The notes under the pieces: generated by a model
What the model was told of the DNA's origin: nothing
The model's database searches: none
The model's input: the letters and a program-made list of their open reading frames with translations, nothing else
Source of the DNA: Catellatospora paridis
GTDB taxonomy: Bacteria > Actinomycetota > Actinomycetes > Mycobacteriales > Micromonosporaceae
NCBI RefSeq assembly: GCF_009720365.1
Contig: NZ_ML769315.1
Span: 217,621-281,620 of the forward strand
Length of the DNA stretch: 64,000 bases
Direction of reading: 5' to 3'
Program-made: the position numbers and the translations under genes
Shown here: positions 8,896-18,170 of the stretch, piece by piece
Position numbering within the stretch: the first letter of the stretch is position 1
Layout of the letters: each line of letters opens with the position of its first letter

Positions 8896-10581
8896 GTGCT
8901 CGACTGGCTGGGCGACCTGCTGCGCAGCATCCCCGGGCTGGCCCTGTTCGGCTGCCTGGCGGCCGGTTTCACGCTCGGCCGGGTGCACTTCTGGAAGATC
9001 ACGCTCGGCGGGGTGGCCGGCACGCTGCTGGTCGCGCTCGCCGTCGGCATGCTGGACGTCACCCTGAGCCCGGAGCTGCGCAACGTCGCGTTCGCCCTGT
9101 TCATCTTCACGCTGGGTTACCTGGCCGGACCGTCGTTCTTCGCGAGCCTCAACCGCAAGGCGCTGCGGTATGCCGTCTTCACCGTGATCCAGGTGGTGAC
9201 GCTGGTCGCGCTGGTCTGCGCGGCGACCGTGGCGCTGCGGCTGGACCAGGGCACCGCGGCCGGGCTGCTGGCCGGCGGGACGACGTCGTCGTCGGTGCTC
9301 GGCACCGCCGGGGAGGCGATCGGCGCGCTGCCCGTCGGCCCCGCGCGGGTCCACGAGCTGCAGTCCAACCTGGCCACGGCGTACTCGATCGCGTACATCT
9401 TCAGCCTGGTCACGCTCATTCTGTTCACCAGCCAGTTCGTGCCCATGCTGATGCGCGTCGACCTGCGCGAGCAGGCCGGCGTGCTGTGGCGCGCACTCGG
9501 CGGCGAGCCCGAGCGGTCGGACAGCACGACCCGGGCGGTGCCCGGCATCGTGGGGCGGGTGTACGAGGTCACGGCAGCGCACGGGCGCACTCTCACCCAG
9601 TTGGCGGAGGCGCTGGGCCCGGACGCGGCGGTGGAGCGGCTGCGTCGCGGTGGCGAGATCACGCCGGTCGAGCCCGGCATGGTGCTGCGGACCGGCGACC
9701 GGCTCGTGGTGGTCGGCAGGCGGGAGGCGCTGCTGCAGGCGGAGCAGCTGATCGGGCCGGAGACGCTCGGCACCGGAGGCGACCCGCTGAGCCTGGACGT
9801 GGCGGAGGTCGTCATCACCGATCCGCGCTTTCGCGGCTGGACGCTGGAACGGCTGCACCAGCAGGTCCCACCGCGCGGCGTGTTCGTCACCGGCCTGTCC
9901 CGGATGGAGCACGAACTGCCGATCAAGCCGTACACCGACATCACCACCGGCGACACGGTGCGACTCACCGGCGCGGCGCACGACCTCGACGCGTACACGC
10001 CGCTGCTGGGGGTGCGGATCGACCCGGCGGTCAAGGCGGATCTGAGCTTCATCGCGCTCGGCGTCGTGGTGGGCATGCTGGTCGGACAGCTGTCCGTGCC
10101 GATGGGCGGGGTGCCGCTGTCGCTCGGCATCGGCGGGGGCTGCCTGTTCAGCGGCCTGTTCTTCGGCTGGCTGCGGGCCCGGCACCCCACCTACGGGCAG
10201 TACCATCCCGCCGCCGCCCAGGTGATCCAGCAGTTCGGGCTGGCCACGTTCGTCTGCGCGGTCGGGCTCAGCGCGGGCCCGGCCGCGATCACGCTGCTCG
10301 AGCGGTACGGGGTGCTGCTGCCGGTGATCGCGGTGCTGGTCACCGTGATCCCGGCGCTGTTGAGCCTGTGGGTGGGCGGCCGGTTGATGAAGCTGCCCGC
10401 GCCGCTGGTCGCCGGGGCCATCGCGGGCCAGCAGTGCAGCACGCCCGCGGTCGACGCGGTGCGCAAGGCCGCGGGCAACACCACACCCCTGCTGGCGTAC
10501 ACCATCGTCTATGCCTTCTCCGCGGTGCTGCTGCCGCTGCTCGGACCGTTGATCGTGGCACTGGCGGGGGCGCTGCGATGA
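8896..10581 (+). CDS. AspT/YidE-type transporter with two TrkA-C domains
   Basis: 561 residues in the pattern of the aspartate:alanine exchanger family. An N-terminal membrane half (about 1-180) contains the duplication motif GGTTSSSVLGTAGEA. Two consecutive RCK_C/TrkA-C regulatory domains follow (about 200-380; ITPVEPGMVLRTGDRLVVVG). A second membrane half (about 385-560) contains the mirrored motif QQCSTPAVDAVRKAAGNTTPLLAY. Family members exchange or export small acids; TrkA-C domains bind a small ligand that gates the channel. Substrate is not determinable here. Start is GTG 8896 with GGCGGGGGTGCGGG just upstream. Full length for the family. Confidence 0.9.
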   Translation: MLDWLGDLLRSIPGLALFGCLAAGFTLGRVHFWKITLGGVAGTLLVALAVGMLDVTLSPELRNVAFALFIFTLGYLAGPSFFASLNRKALRYAVFTVIQVVTLVALVCAATVALRLDQGTAAGLLAGGTTSSSVLGTAGEAIGALPVGPARVHELQSNLATAYSIAYIFSLVTLILFTSQFVPMLMRVDLREQAGVLWRALGGEPERSDSTTRAVPGIVGRVYEVTAAHGRTLTQLAEALGPDAAVERLRRGGEITPVEPGMVLRTGDRLVVVGRREALLQAEQLIGPETLGTGGDPLSLDVAEVVITDPRFRGWTLERLHQQVPPRGVFVTGLSRMEHELPIKPYTDITTGDTVRLTGAAHDLDAYTPLLGVRIDPAVKADLSFIALGVVVGMLVGQLSVPMGGVPLSLGIGGGCLFSGLFFGWLRARHPTYGQYHPAAAQVIQQFGLATFVCAVGLSAGPAAITLLERYGVLLPVIAVLVTVIPALLSLWVGGRLMKLPAPLVAGAIAGQQCSTPAVDAVRKAAGNTTPLLAYTIVYAFSAVLLPLLGPLIVALAGALR

Positions 10582-10683
10582 GCGTGATCTTTGGCAGCCT
10601 GCCCGGTTAGCGCGTTATGGTCGCTTTGTGAAGTACCAGGTCAGGCGACCCGTCCAGGTCCGCGCCGCGTTTCGGGAGGGATC

Positions 10684-11916
10684 ATGACTGTCGACGATCC
10701 CGCGGGCCGGACCGAGCGGAGCGCGGCCACCACGGCCACGGCCGAGAAGCTGCGCGTCGGGGTGGGCTACAGCGACGCCGCCGACGCGGTCGAGGCCGGG
10801 CGCGCCGCCTCCGCCGACGCCCTGGCCGGCCTGCACGGCGCCACCCCGGCACTGATCGTCATGTACGCCTCCGTCTCCTACGACCTGATCGCGCTGCTGC
10901 ACGCGGTGCGCCGGGCCACCGGCAAGGCGCCCCTGGTCGGCGCCACGACCAGCGGGCAGTTCCACGACGGCCGGCTGATCAACCCCGGCCTCGGGGTGTC
11001 CGTGCTCGCGCTGTCGGCGGGTCCGTACCGCTTCGGCGTCGCCTCGGTCACCGGCGTCACCGAGGACGGCGACGCCGCCGGGCAGCGCCTGGCCCGGGCC
11101 GCCCGCGCCGCCGCCGGACCCGAACCGGCCGCGCACGCCGCCCTGCTCCTGCTCACCACCGGACTGGCCGGGCACCAGCAGGAGCTGCTCAACGGGGTGC
11201 ACAAGGTGCTCGGCGCACCGGTGCCCGTGGTCGGCGGCAGCGCCGGCGACGACCGCCTGCTCATCCGCACCTGCGTGTTCGAGAACGACAACGTGCTCAC
11301 CGACGGCGGGGCCACCGGCGTCTGGATCGCCGCGCCGACGCCGCTGTCGGTCGTCGCCGAGCACGGCTGGCACGACGTCGGCCTGCCGCTGCTGGTCACC
11401 AAGTCCGACGGCCTGGAGATCCAGGAGATCGCCGGCCGCCCCGCCGTCGAGGTGTTCCAGGAGCACTTCCACGACGACGTCAACTTCGAACGACCCGGCC
11501 TGGTCAAACCCGCGCCCGGTTACCTGTCGGCGTACGCCTTCGGGCTCATCCAGCCCGACGGAAGCAAGCTGATCCGCGGCGCGTACATCGACGACGAGGG
11601 CCTGCTCAAGACGTTCAGCCCGCTGCCGCTGTACGCCCCGGTCCAGATCGTGTCCTGCCGCGCCGAGGACCTGCTGCGGGTCACCGGCGACGTGGTCCGC
11701 CGGAGCCTGGCCGGCCGCGACGCGGCGGTGCTGCTGGCGTTCAGCTGTGTCGCCCGCCTCGACGTGCTGGCCGAGCAGGGAGCCGAGGAGGCGGCCCTGA
11801 TCCAGGACGCCGCGGGCGACGTGGCGACCTTCGGCTTCTACACCTACGGCGAGTTCGCCCGGACCACCCGCGTCGCCGGATACCACAACGCGACCCTGAC
11901 CGCGATCGCGCTGTGA
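10684..11916 (+). CDS. FIST-domain sensory protein
   Basis: 410 residues with the FIST N-terminal domain (about 25-235: LIVMYASVSYDLIALLHAVR, PLVGATTSGQFHDGRL, VPVVGGSAGDD) and FIST C-terminal domain (about 240-395: ADEGLLKTF-like core, PLYAPVQIVSC, GVFSC-like AFSCVARLDVL, FGFYTYGEFARTT). FIST domains are predicted small-ligand sensors linked to signal transduction. ATG 10684 has GGGAGGGATC directly upstream. The stop overlaps the GTG start of the GGDEF-EAL gene by 4 bp (GTGA, 11913-11916), so the two are translated together and the FIST protein is likely an input partner for cyclic-di-GMP control. No signal peptide. Confidence 0.9.
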   Translation: MTVDDPAGRTERSAATTATAEKLRVGVGYSDAADAVEAGRAASADALAGLHGATPALIVMYASVSYDLIALLHAVRRATGKAPLVGATTSGQFHDGRLINPGLGVSVLALSAGPYRFGVASVTGVTEDGDAAGQRLARAARAAAGPEPAAHAALLLLTTGLAGHQQELLNGVHKVLGAPVPVVGGSAGDDRLLIRTCVFENDNVLTDGGATGVWIAAPTPLSVVAEHGWHDVGLPLLVTKSDGLEIQEIAGRPAVEVFQEHFHDDVNFERPGLVKPAPGYLSAYAFGLIQPDGSKLIRGAYIDDEGLLKTFSPLPLYAPVQIVSCRAEDLLRVTGDVVRRSLAGRDAAVLLAFSCVARLDVLAEQGAEEAALIQDAAGDVATFGFYTYGEFARTTRVAGYHNATLTAIAL

Positions 11917-14207
11917 CCGCCGCCGTGCCTGCCGACAGCGAGATCGAGCAGCTCAGACAGCAGCTTGCCGAGGCCGTCGACGCTGCCCGGGACGCCTACC
12001 GCGACACCACCCGGCTCATCCAGCTGCTGGATCTGCTCGGTCGCCCGGCCGGCTCGGCGGAGCTGATGGGCGACATGCTGAACGTGCTCTCCGACGCCTT
12101 CTTCGCCGACGTCGTCTGCATGGCCCGGGTGACCGGCGACCGGCTCATCGTGTCCGGGTCGTGCGGGCTTCCCGAGGACGACCCGGCATACACCGAGGGC
12201 TGGCCGGTGGGCGAGGCCGCGCGCCGCACCCTGGCCACCACCGAGCCGACCGCCCTGCACGGCGACGTGCCCGGCGAGGACGCCCCGGGTTCGGTGGCGG
12301 GCCTGGGCATCCGGTCCGCCGCCTGGATCCCGCTGTCGGCCGAGCCGTACGCCGACACCCTGCTCGTCCTGTTCCGCAGCCTCGACCAGCCGTTCGCGGT
12401 CGCCGACCTGCGCATGCTGACCTCGGTCGCGGCGCGCCTGCACATGGCGCTGGAGGAGCGCGAGCGCCACGCGATCATCGAGCAGCTGGCCCACTACGGC
12501 CACCTGCTGGCCCGCCACCTGGAGGTGGAACCACTGCTCGATGAGGCCGCCGACCTGCTGCGCCGGCTCACCGGCGCGGACCGGGCCTGGGTGGTCACCG
12601 TCGAGGGCGGCGAGGGCCGGCTGCGCGCGCACCGCGGCATGCCGCCCGAGCTCACCGCGGCCTGGCCCGTCTCCGCGAAGAGCCTCGACGACCTGCCCGC
12701 CTGCGACGCCGGGCTGCCCGAGACGCTCAAGGTCGCCGTCGCCCGGGAGAACGGCGCGACCACGCTGCTGTGCGCCGGACGCGAGCGCCGCCGGCCGTTC
12801 GCCCAGGGCACCCTCGAGATCATGACGATCTTCGCGAACTACCTCGGCGTCGCGCTCACCAACGCCGAGCTGTATCGCGCGCTCGCCGACCGGGCGACCC
12901 GCGACCCGCTCACCGGACTGGCCAACCGCAGCGCGCTGGTGTCGCACCTGGACACGCTGCTGGCCGCCGACGAAGCGACCCGGGTCGGCGTGCTCTTCTG
13001 CGACCTCGACGGGTTCAAGGCCGTCAACGACCTGCTCGGCCACGAGGCCGGCGACGAGCTGCTGATGCAGGTCGCCGACCGGCTGCGCAGCAGCGTACGC
13101 CCCGACGACCTGCTCGCCCGGTTCGGCGGCGACGAGTTCGTCATCGTGCTCGACGGGGTCAAGCAGCTGTCCGAGGTGGCCGAGATCGGGGCCCGGGTCT
13201 GCGCCGACCTGGACGACCGGCTCGTGGTCAGCGGCGAGCAGGTGCACGTGTCCGCCAGCATCGGCGGCGTGCTCGGCATCCGCGGCCAGGCCACCCCGAG
13301 CACCATGCTGCGCGACGCCGACGCGGCCATGTACGTGGCCAAGGCCCGCGGCAGCGGCCAGGTCGAGGTGTTCGACGAGGACGCCTCGCACCGCTCCCGC
13401 GACCGGCTGGACCTGCGTTCCGAGCTGCTGCTCGCGCTCACCCGCGGCCAGCTGCACCTGGCGTACCAGCCGATCTTCGCGCTGGACACCCGCGCCATCG
13501 TCGCCTTCGAGGCGCTGCTGCGCTGGACCCACCCGCACCATGGCACGGTGCCGCCGGACGTGTTCATCCCGCTGGCCGAGGAGACCGGGGCCATCGTCGA
13601 GATCGGCCAGTGGGTGCTGGCCCAGGCCTGCCGCCAGCTCGCCCAGTGGCACCGCCTGCCCGAGGGCCGCGGCCTGGGCATGAGCGTCAACCTCTCCCCC
13701 GTGCAGCTGCACCAGGCCCGCGCCGCCGAGCGCACGCTGGACGTCATCCGGGCCGCCGGGCTGCACCCCGCCGACATCTGGCTGGAGATCACCGAACACA
13801 GCTACCTGCGCCACGAGGTCACCGAGTACGCCGGCGCGCTCGGCGCGGCGGGGGTGCACCTGGTGCTCGACGACTTCGGCACGGCGTACTCGAACCTGAG
13901 CTACCTCAAGCGGCTGCCGGTCGAGATCCTGAAGATCGACAAGTCCTTCGTCAGCGGGGTGACCGGCGCGGGCGGCGGCCACCTCGACCTGAGCATCGTG
14001 CGGGCCATCCTGGCCATCGCCGACTCGCTCGGGCTGGTCGCCATCGCCGAGGGCATCGAGACCGAGGACCAGCGCGCGGCACTGCGGGCCCTGGGCTGCC
14101 GCCTCGGGCAGGGCTACCTGCTGTCCCGGCCACTGCCGGCCGCCCAGGCGGGGCTGCTGCTGCGCCCCCAGGAGCAGCTGCCCGCCCGCGTCCAGCGCGG
14201 CGCCTGA
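11913..14207 (+). CDS. GAF-GGDEF-EAL cyclic-di-GMP turnover protein
   Basis: 764 residues. A short coiled-coil start is followed by two GAF-like domains (about 40-190 and 195-315), a GGDEF domain (about 325-490) and an EAL domain (about 500-755). The cyclase site is intact (RFGGDEFVIVL) and is preceded by RPDD five residues upstream, the RxxD product-inhibition site. The phosphodiesterase site also looks intact: FEALLRW, later LEITEHSYL, DDFGTAYSNLSYLKRLP and LKIDKSFV. So both synthesis and breakdown of c-di-GMP are possible, with direction set by the GAF and FIST inputs. No membrane segment. It is translationally coupled to the FIST gene and ends 7 bp from the convergent DUF2203 gene. Confidence 0.95.
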   Translation: MTAAVPADSEIEQLRQQLAEAVDAARDAYRDTTRLIQLLDLLGRPAGSAELMGDMLNVLSDAFFADVVCMARVTGDRLIVSGSCGLPEDDPAYTEGWPVGEAARRTLATTEPTALHGDVPGEDAPGSVAGLGIRSAAWIPLSAEPYADTLLVLFRSLDQPFAVADLRMLTSVAARLHMALEERERHAIIEQLAHYGHLLARHLEVEPLLDEAADLLRRLTGADRAWVVTVEGGEGRLRAHRGMPPELTAAWPVSAKSLDDLPACDAGLPETLKVAVARENGATTLLCAGRERRRPFAQGTLEIMTIFANYLGVALTNAELYRALADRATRDPLTGLANRSALVSHLDTLLAADEATRVGVLFCDLDGFKAVNDLLGHEAGDELLMQVADRLRSSVRPDDLLARFGGDEFVIVLDGVKQLSEVAEIGARVCADLDDRLVVSGEQVHVSASIGGVLGIRGQATPSTMLRDADAAMYVAKARGSGQVEVFDEDASHRSRDRLDLRSELLLALTRGQLHLAYQPIFALDTRAIVAFEALLRWTHPHHGTVPPDVFIPLAEETGAIVEIGQWVLAQACRQLAQWHRLPEGRGLGMSVNLSPVQLHQARAAERTLDVIRAAGLHPADIWLEITEHSYLRHEVTEYAGALGAAGVHLVLDDFGTAYSNLSYLKRLPVEILKIDKSFVSGVTGAGGGHLDLSIVRAILAIADSLGLVAIAEGIETEDQRAALRALGCRLGQGYLLSRPLPAAQAGLLLRPQEQLPARVQRGA

Positions 14208-14214
14208 CCCGCCT

Positions 14215-14568
14215 TCAGCAGGGGCGGCGGCCCGCGAAGCCGGTGTCGCTGCGGTGGTACCAGTCGATGCCGTCGTCGCCTTCCAGCCAGCACCAGCGCA
14301 CCGCACGGCCGTCGAGCTCGCCGGGGAAGTCCAGCAGCAGTGGGGCGAAGCCCTTGACCTCGATGTCGGCGTCGGCGATCTCCTCCAGCCCGGCATAGAG
14401 CCGTGCTTCGAGGGCCTTGGCCTCGGCCAGCCCGCCCAGCTCGCTGTGCCCGCCGGTGTCCAGATCGGCGCGCAGTTCGGCGAGGTCGGCGCGTACGCCG
14501 ATGAGCTCTTCGAGCTGCGGCATCAGCGCGGCGAGCCGGGTGCGCGCTTCGTCCAGGGTGAACATCAT
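14215..14568 (-). CDS. DUF2203 family protein
   Basis: 117 residues, cytoplasmic. It begins MMFTLDEARTRLAALMPQLEELI, a helical region, and ends in the conserved DUF2203 core: EIADADIEVKGFAPLLLDFP, a Trp-containing strand VRWCWLEGDDGIDWYH and FAGRRP. These small proteins are widespread in actinobacteria and have no assigned function. ATG 14568 (or the adjacent 14565) fits the usual length of about 120; the open frame runs further upstream but through DNA containing a palindrome. Convergent with the GGDEF-EAL gene. Confidence 0.85.
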   Translation of the reverse strand: MMFTLDEARTRLAALMPQLEELIGVRADLAELRADLDTGGHSELGGLAEAKALEARLYAGLEEIADADIEVKGFAPLLLDFPGELDGRAVRWCWLEGDDGIDWYHRSDTGFAGRRPC

Positions 14569-14648
14569 CCCAGTATGTCGACCCCGCGCCAGCTCACCGC
14601 GCCAGGGGCGAACCCCACCCCGCCGCCGCGCCCCGCCCCGCCGGGCAA

Positions 14649-14761
14649 GATCGCTCGACTTGCCAGGCAGGTGGGCGGAAGCGTGACCAAGATACGCACA
14701 GGGGCCAGGCAAGTCCGGTGATCGAGGCCGGGGCGGATTCACTCACGGTCGACTTGGTCAC
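14649..14761. repeat. Interleaved inverted repeats (element D)
   Basis: A 20-base arm at 14649-14668 (core CGACTTGCCAGGC) is complementary at 16 of 20 positions to 14704-14723 (GCCAGGCAAGTCCGGTGATC). A second pair, GTGACCAAG at 14683-14691 and CTTGGTCAC at 14753-14761, is exact. The order is a-b-a'-b', so the two helices interleave. The region is the leader side of the DUF6232 gene and the upstream side of the DUF2203 gene. Confidence 0.5.
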
Positions 14762-14802
14762 TCTGCGCGATCCTAAGACAACGCTGAAGCGTCGGAGGGG
14801 TC

Positions 14803-15300
14803 GTGATCACCTACTATCGTGATGAGACGGTGGCGGTGACCTCGACGTACATACAGGTCGAGGACCGCCGGTTCCGCCTCTCCGAGCTGCGCTACGTCTG
14901 GCACCGCCAGGAGCGCCCGGACTGGCAGGTGCGCCGCCGCACGGCCGGGCGCGGGATCCTCAACCTGTTGATGATCCTGTCCGCCTTCGCCGGGTTCGTC
15001 GCGCTGGTCGGGCTGATCGCATCCGCCTACGGCGAGTCCCGCGTCGCCGCCGCCCTCGGCAGGCTGCCGTTCCCGCGCGACACCCTGTTGCTGGTGGCGG
15101 TGCTGCTGCTGGTGCTCGGCCTGGTGCCGCTGCTCTGGGAGTGGGCCCTGCACCGTGTCGACGACAGCTACGACCGCGGCAACGCCATCTACGAGGCCTG
15201 GGCCGAGACCCAGGGCACCCAGGTCCTCCTGCTGCGCATCGACGACGCCGCCCGCTTCGGCAAGATCTACCGAGCCCTGCAACGCGCCCTCGGCCAGTGA
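14803..15300 (+). CDS. DUF6232 family membrane protein
   Basis: 165 residues. An N-terminal soluble part (about 1-50: ITYYRDETVAVTSTYIQVEDRRFRLSELRYVWHRQ) resembles the start of DUF6232 proteins. Two membrane helices follow (about 53-75 and 86-110), then a short C-terminal domain ending RIDDAARFGKIYRALQRAL. Function unknown. GTG 14803 has a GGAGGGG ribosome site 5 bases upstream. It is convergent with the phosphotransferase-like gene 93 bp away. Confidence 0.75.
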   Translation: MITYYRDETVAVTSTYIQVEDRRFRLSELRYVWHRQERPDWQVRRRTAGRGILNLLMILSAFAGFVALVGLIASAYGESRVAAALGRLPFPRDTLLLVAVLLLVLGLVPLLWEWALHRVDDSYDRGNAIYEAWAETQGTQVLLLRIDDAARFGKIYRALQRALGQ

Positions 15301-15392
15301 CCGACCCCGCCCACCGGGCGGCCCGGCGACGGGGGGTTGTACGGGGCGGGCGGCCCGTGGGGGTGGCGGGCCGCCCGGGTGGGGATGGGTGG

Positions 15393-18089
15393 TCAGGTGA
15401 GGGTGACGGTGCCGGCGGCGCCGTCGACGGTGATCTGCTGGCCGGTGGTGATGCGGGCGGTGGCGTCGGGGACACCGACGACCGCGGGGATGCCGTACTC
15501 GCGGGCGACCACTGCCCCGTGCGAGTTCGCCCCGCCCATCTCCATGACCAGGCCGCCCGCGGTGAGGAACAGCGGGGTCCAGCCGGGGTCGGTGGACGGC
15601 GCGACGAGGATCTCGCCGGGCTCCAGGTGCGCGCCGACCGGGTCGAGGATCACCCTGGCGGTGCCAGTCACCACCCCGGCCGAGGCGGGCGTGCCCGTCA
15701 GCGCCCCGTCGGCGCTGCCCGCGGCCGCCTTCGCCGCGGGTTCGGTGCCGTCGGACAGCAGCACCCGCGGGATGTGGCGGCGGCGCAGCTCCTCGTCGTA
15801 CGCCCGGCGGCGCGCCTCGACCAGCTCCCGCTGGTCCGTTCCGGACAGTGCCGCACGGGCCTCCGCGAGATCGAGGAAGAACACGTCGTCGGCCTCGGTG
15901 AGCCGCCCCTGCTTGGCCAGCTCGGCCCCGATCAGGGCGACCTGCTGCCGGCAGGCCGCGATGATCCGCACCATGTAGTACTTGGGCAGCTCGCGTACCC
16001 CGGCCAGCTGCCGGGCCCGGCCGAGCATGGCGCGCACCAGCCTGCCGCGCAGGCGGCTGCGCCTGGCGGCCCGGCCGGCGAGTGTGTCCACCATCGCCTC
16101 GGCCGCGGCCGCGCCCTGCGCGAACAGCCGGTCGGGCGTCAGCGCGGAGCCGTCGGCCGGGTCCGTCCGCAGGTAGTTGGCCAGCACGCCGAGGAGGTAG
16201 CGCGGGTCGTCGGACCAGCGCGGCATGCCCATGTCGATCTCCGCGACGGCGCGGTGGCCGTACCGCGCGAGGAACTCGGCGATCCCGGCCTGGGCCGCCG
16301 CGGGCATGGTGCCGGCGGTGTACCGGTGCGCGAGCTCGTCCACCTTCGCCGTGCCGAACAGCCGGGCCGTGGCGTCCTCGGCGCGCAGCCGGACCGCCAG
16401 GTGCCACAGCTCCAGGTCCATGTCGGTGGTGACGTTGTGCGGGATGCCGCGCAGCACGGCCTGCACGTCGCCGACCGCGGCGTCGGCCCCGAGCAGCCGG
16501 TCGGCGATGCCGAGGGCGGCGAAGCCCGCCGCGGCCACCGGCATGACCCGTGGCAGCAGCGGGATGACCTCTTCGCCGAGCACGTGCTCGACGAAGTCCA
16601 GCCGCTCGGCGGCGGTGGCCCCCTCCGGCACGGTGAGCCGGCTCTCCAGCTCGGCCCCGACCCGGTCCACCGCGGCCAGCCCGCGCTGCGGTTTGGCCAG
16701 CGCCTGCACCAGCCGGACCGGCACCCGGTGCCGCACGGCCGTCCGGCCGACCCGGCGCACGAAGGGCAGGCGCGAGCGGCGGGTCACCGTGAACCGCGGG
16801 TCCTCGAACAGCTCCAGGAAGATCGCCGCAGAGCGGGCCTCCATGACCCCGAGGATCTTCGGGATCAGGGTGCGGCCCATGGTGCTGCGCACGGCGGTGG
16901 TGACGTCGATGAACAGGCGCTGCCCGGCGGGGGCGAATACGGCGGGACCGGCGAGCGGGTCGGCGACGCCGAAGCCGAACAGCCGCGCGGCCGACGAGGC
17001 CAGCACCCGGAACGCGGCCATGCCCATCGGCGTGATCGGACGGTACAGGCCCTGGGCCACGCTGAAACAGAAGTAGGCCCGGGTGTCCGCACCGGCCGGC
17101 GGGGCGTGCTCCGGCAGCGGGAACAGTGTCGTGACGGGACGGGCCTGGGTCAGCCACAGCGCGCCGTCGCCGTCGATGGCCCACTCGGTGTCCTGCGGCG
17201 CGCCGTAGTGCGCCTCGACCCGGTCGCCGAGCGCGGCCAGCGCGAGCACCTGCGCGTCGGTGACGCAGGCGGTGTCGCCGCCCGCGGGCAGCGTGACGTG
17301 CTCGGTGCCGCCGCCGGGCAGCGACCGGATGGCCAGCCGCTTGTCGCCCAGCCGCCGGTCGAGGATCACCCCGGCTGCGGTGTCCACCACGAAGTGGTCG
17401 GGGTTGACCGCCCCGGAGACGACGGCCTCGCCGAGCCCGGGGCTGGCGTCGACGACGGCCTGGCGGCGACGCCCGGTCACCGGGTTCGCGGTGAACAGCA
17501 CCCCGGCCACGGCGGAGTCGACCATCCGCTGAACGACCACGGCCAGGCGCACCGTGCGGTTGTCGATGGCGTGCGTGGCCCGGTAGACCACCGCCCGGTC
17601 GGTCCACAGCGACGCCCAGCAGCGGCGTACGGCGTCGACCACGGCGTCCTCGCCGACGATGTTGAGGTAGGTGTCCTGCTGCCCGGCGAAGCTGGCGAAC
17701 GGCAGGTCCTCGGCGGTGGCCGAGGAGCGCACCGCCACCGGCACGCCGTCGCCGAGCCGGGCGTATCCGGCGGCGACCGCGGCGGCGATGTCCGCCGGGA
17801 TCGGGGCGGCCAGCAGCGCCGCCCGCGCCCGTCCGGCCAGCGCGGTGAGCGCGGGCACGTCGGTCGGCGCGGTGCGCGCCAGCTCCTCGTGGATCTCGTC
17901 GAGCTGCGCGGTGTCGGCGACCACCCGGTATGCCTCGGTGGTCAGGCACAGCCCGGGCGGCACCGGCAGCCCGGCCCGGGTCAGCACGCCCAGGTTGCCG
18001 GCCTTGCCGCCGACCACGGGCAGCATCCCGGCGTCGATGTCGGCGAAGTCGAGGACGAGGTCGGTGGCGGGGGTCAAGGTGGCGCTCAT
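15393..18089 (-). CDS. Rifampicin phosphotransferase-like PEP/pyruvate-binding enzyme
   Basis: 898 residues. An N-terminal ATP-grasp-type PEP/pyruvate-binding domain spans about 10-320 (VGGKAGNLGVLTRAGLPVPPG, VAVRSSATAEDLPFASFAGQ, ANPVTGRR). A long middle region spans about 340-790. The C-terminal swivelling phosphohistidine domain has TDPGWTPLFLTAGGLVMEMGG followed by SHGAVVAREYGIPAVVGV, where His is the phosphocarrier. This is the order of rifampicin phosphotransferase (Rph, about 865 residues), which inactivates rifamycins with ATP; the same folds occur in PEP synthase, whose domains are arranged differently. The middle domain, which would bind drug, cannot be verified by eye. A MarR gene lies 81 bp upstream on the same strand, fitting inducible expression. 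ATG 18089 is preceded by GAGG. Confidence 0.7.
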   Translation of the reverse strand: MSATLTPATDLVLDFADIDAGMLPVVGGKAGNLGVLTRAGLPVPPGLCLTTEAYRVVADTAQLDEIHEELARTAPTDVPALTALAGRARAALLAAPIPADIAAAVAAGYARLGDGVPVAVRSSATAEDLPFASFAGQQDTYLNIVGEDAVVDAVRRCWASLWTDRAVVYRATHAIDNRTVRLAVVVQRMVDSAVAGVLFTANPVTGRRRQAVVDASPGLGEAVVSGAVNPDHFVVDTAAGVILDRRLGDKRLAIRSLPGGGTEHVTLPAGGDTACVTDAQVLALAALGDRVEAHYGAPQDTEWAIDGDGALWLTQARPVTTLFPLPEHAPPAGADTRAYFCFSVAQGLYRPITPMGMAAFRVLASSAARLFGFGVADPLAGPAVFAPAGQRLFIDVTTAVRSTMGRTLIPKILGVMEARSAAIFLELFEDPRFTVTRRSRLPFVRRVGRTAVRHRVPVRLVQALAKPQRGLAAVDRVGAELESRLTVPEGATAAERLDFVEHVLGEEVIPLLPRVMPVAAAGFAALGIADRLLGADAAVGDVQAVLRGIPHNVTTDMDLELWHLAVRLRAEDATARLFGTAKVDELAHRYTAGTMPAAAQAGIAEFLARYGHRAVAEIDMGMPRWSDDPRYLLGVLANYLRTDPADGSALTPDRLFAQGAAAAEAMVDTLAGRAARRSRLRGRLVRAMLGRARQLAGVRELPKYYMVRIIAACRQQVALIGAELAKQGRLTEADDVFFLDLAEARAALSGTDQRELVEARRRAYDEELRRRHIPRVLLSDGTEPAAKAAAGSADGALTGTPASAGVVTGTARVILDPVGAHLEPGEILVAPSTDPGWTPLFLTAGGLVMEMGGANSHGAVVAREYGIPAVVGVPDATARITTGQQITVDGAAGTVTLT

Positions 18090-18170
18090 GCCCTCGCCTC
18101 GCCGCGCTCGGCTCCGACATGAGTCACCGTGGTCATGATTCGCTCGCTGCGCTCGCCCGCGACCCGGGTC

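Noticed and set aside
11844-14396. 850-codon minus-strand frame opposite the GGDEF-EAL gene
   Set aside because: Shadow frame; no domain, biased composition, and the plus strand has complete catalytic motifs.
14649-14761. Known riboswitch class
   Set aside because: No conserved core of cobalamin, SAM, TPP, FMN or ydaO riboswitches could be recognised; only inverted repeats are visible.
14773-18120. 1115-codon minus-strand frame and 993-codon plus-strand frame over the phosphotransferase-like gene
   Set aside because: Both are long because stop codons are rare in such GC-rich DNA; composition is Arg/Gly/Ala/His-rich without domains, while the 15393-18089 frame has clear motifs.
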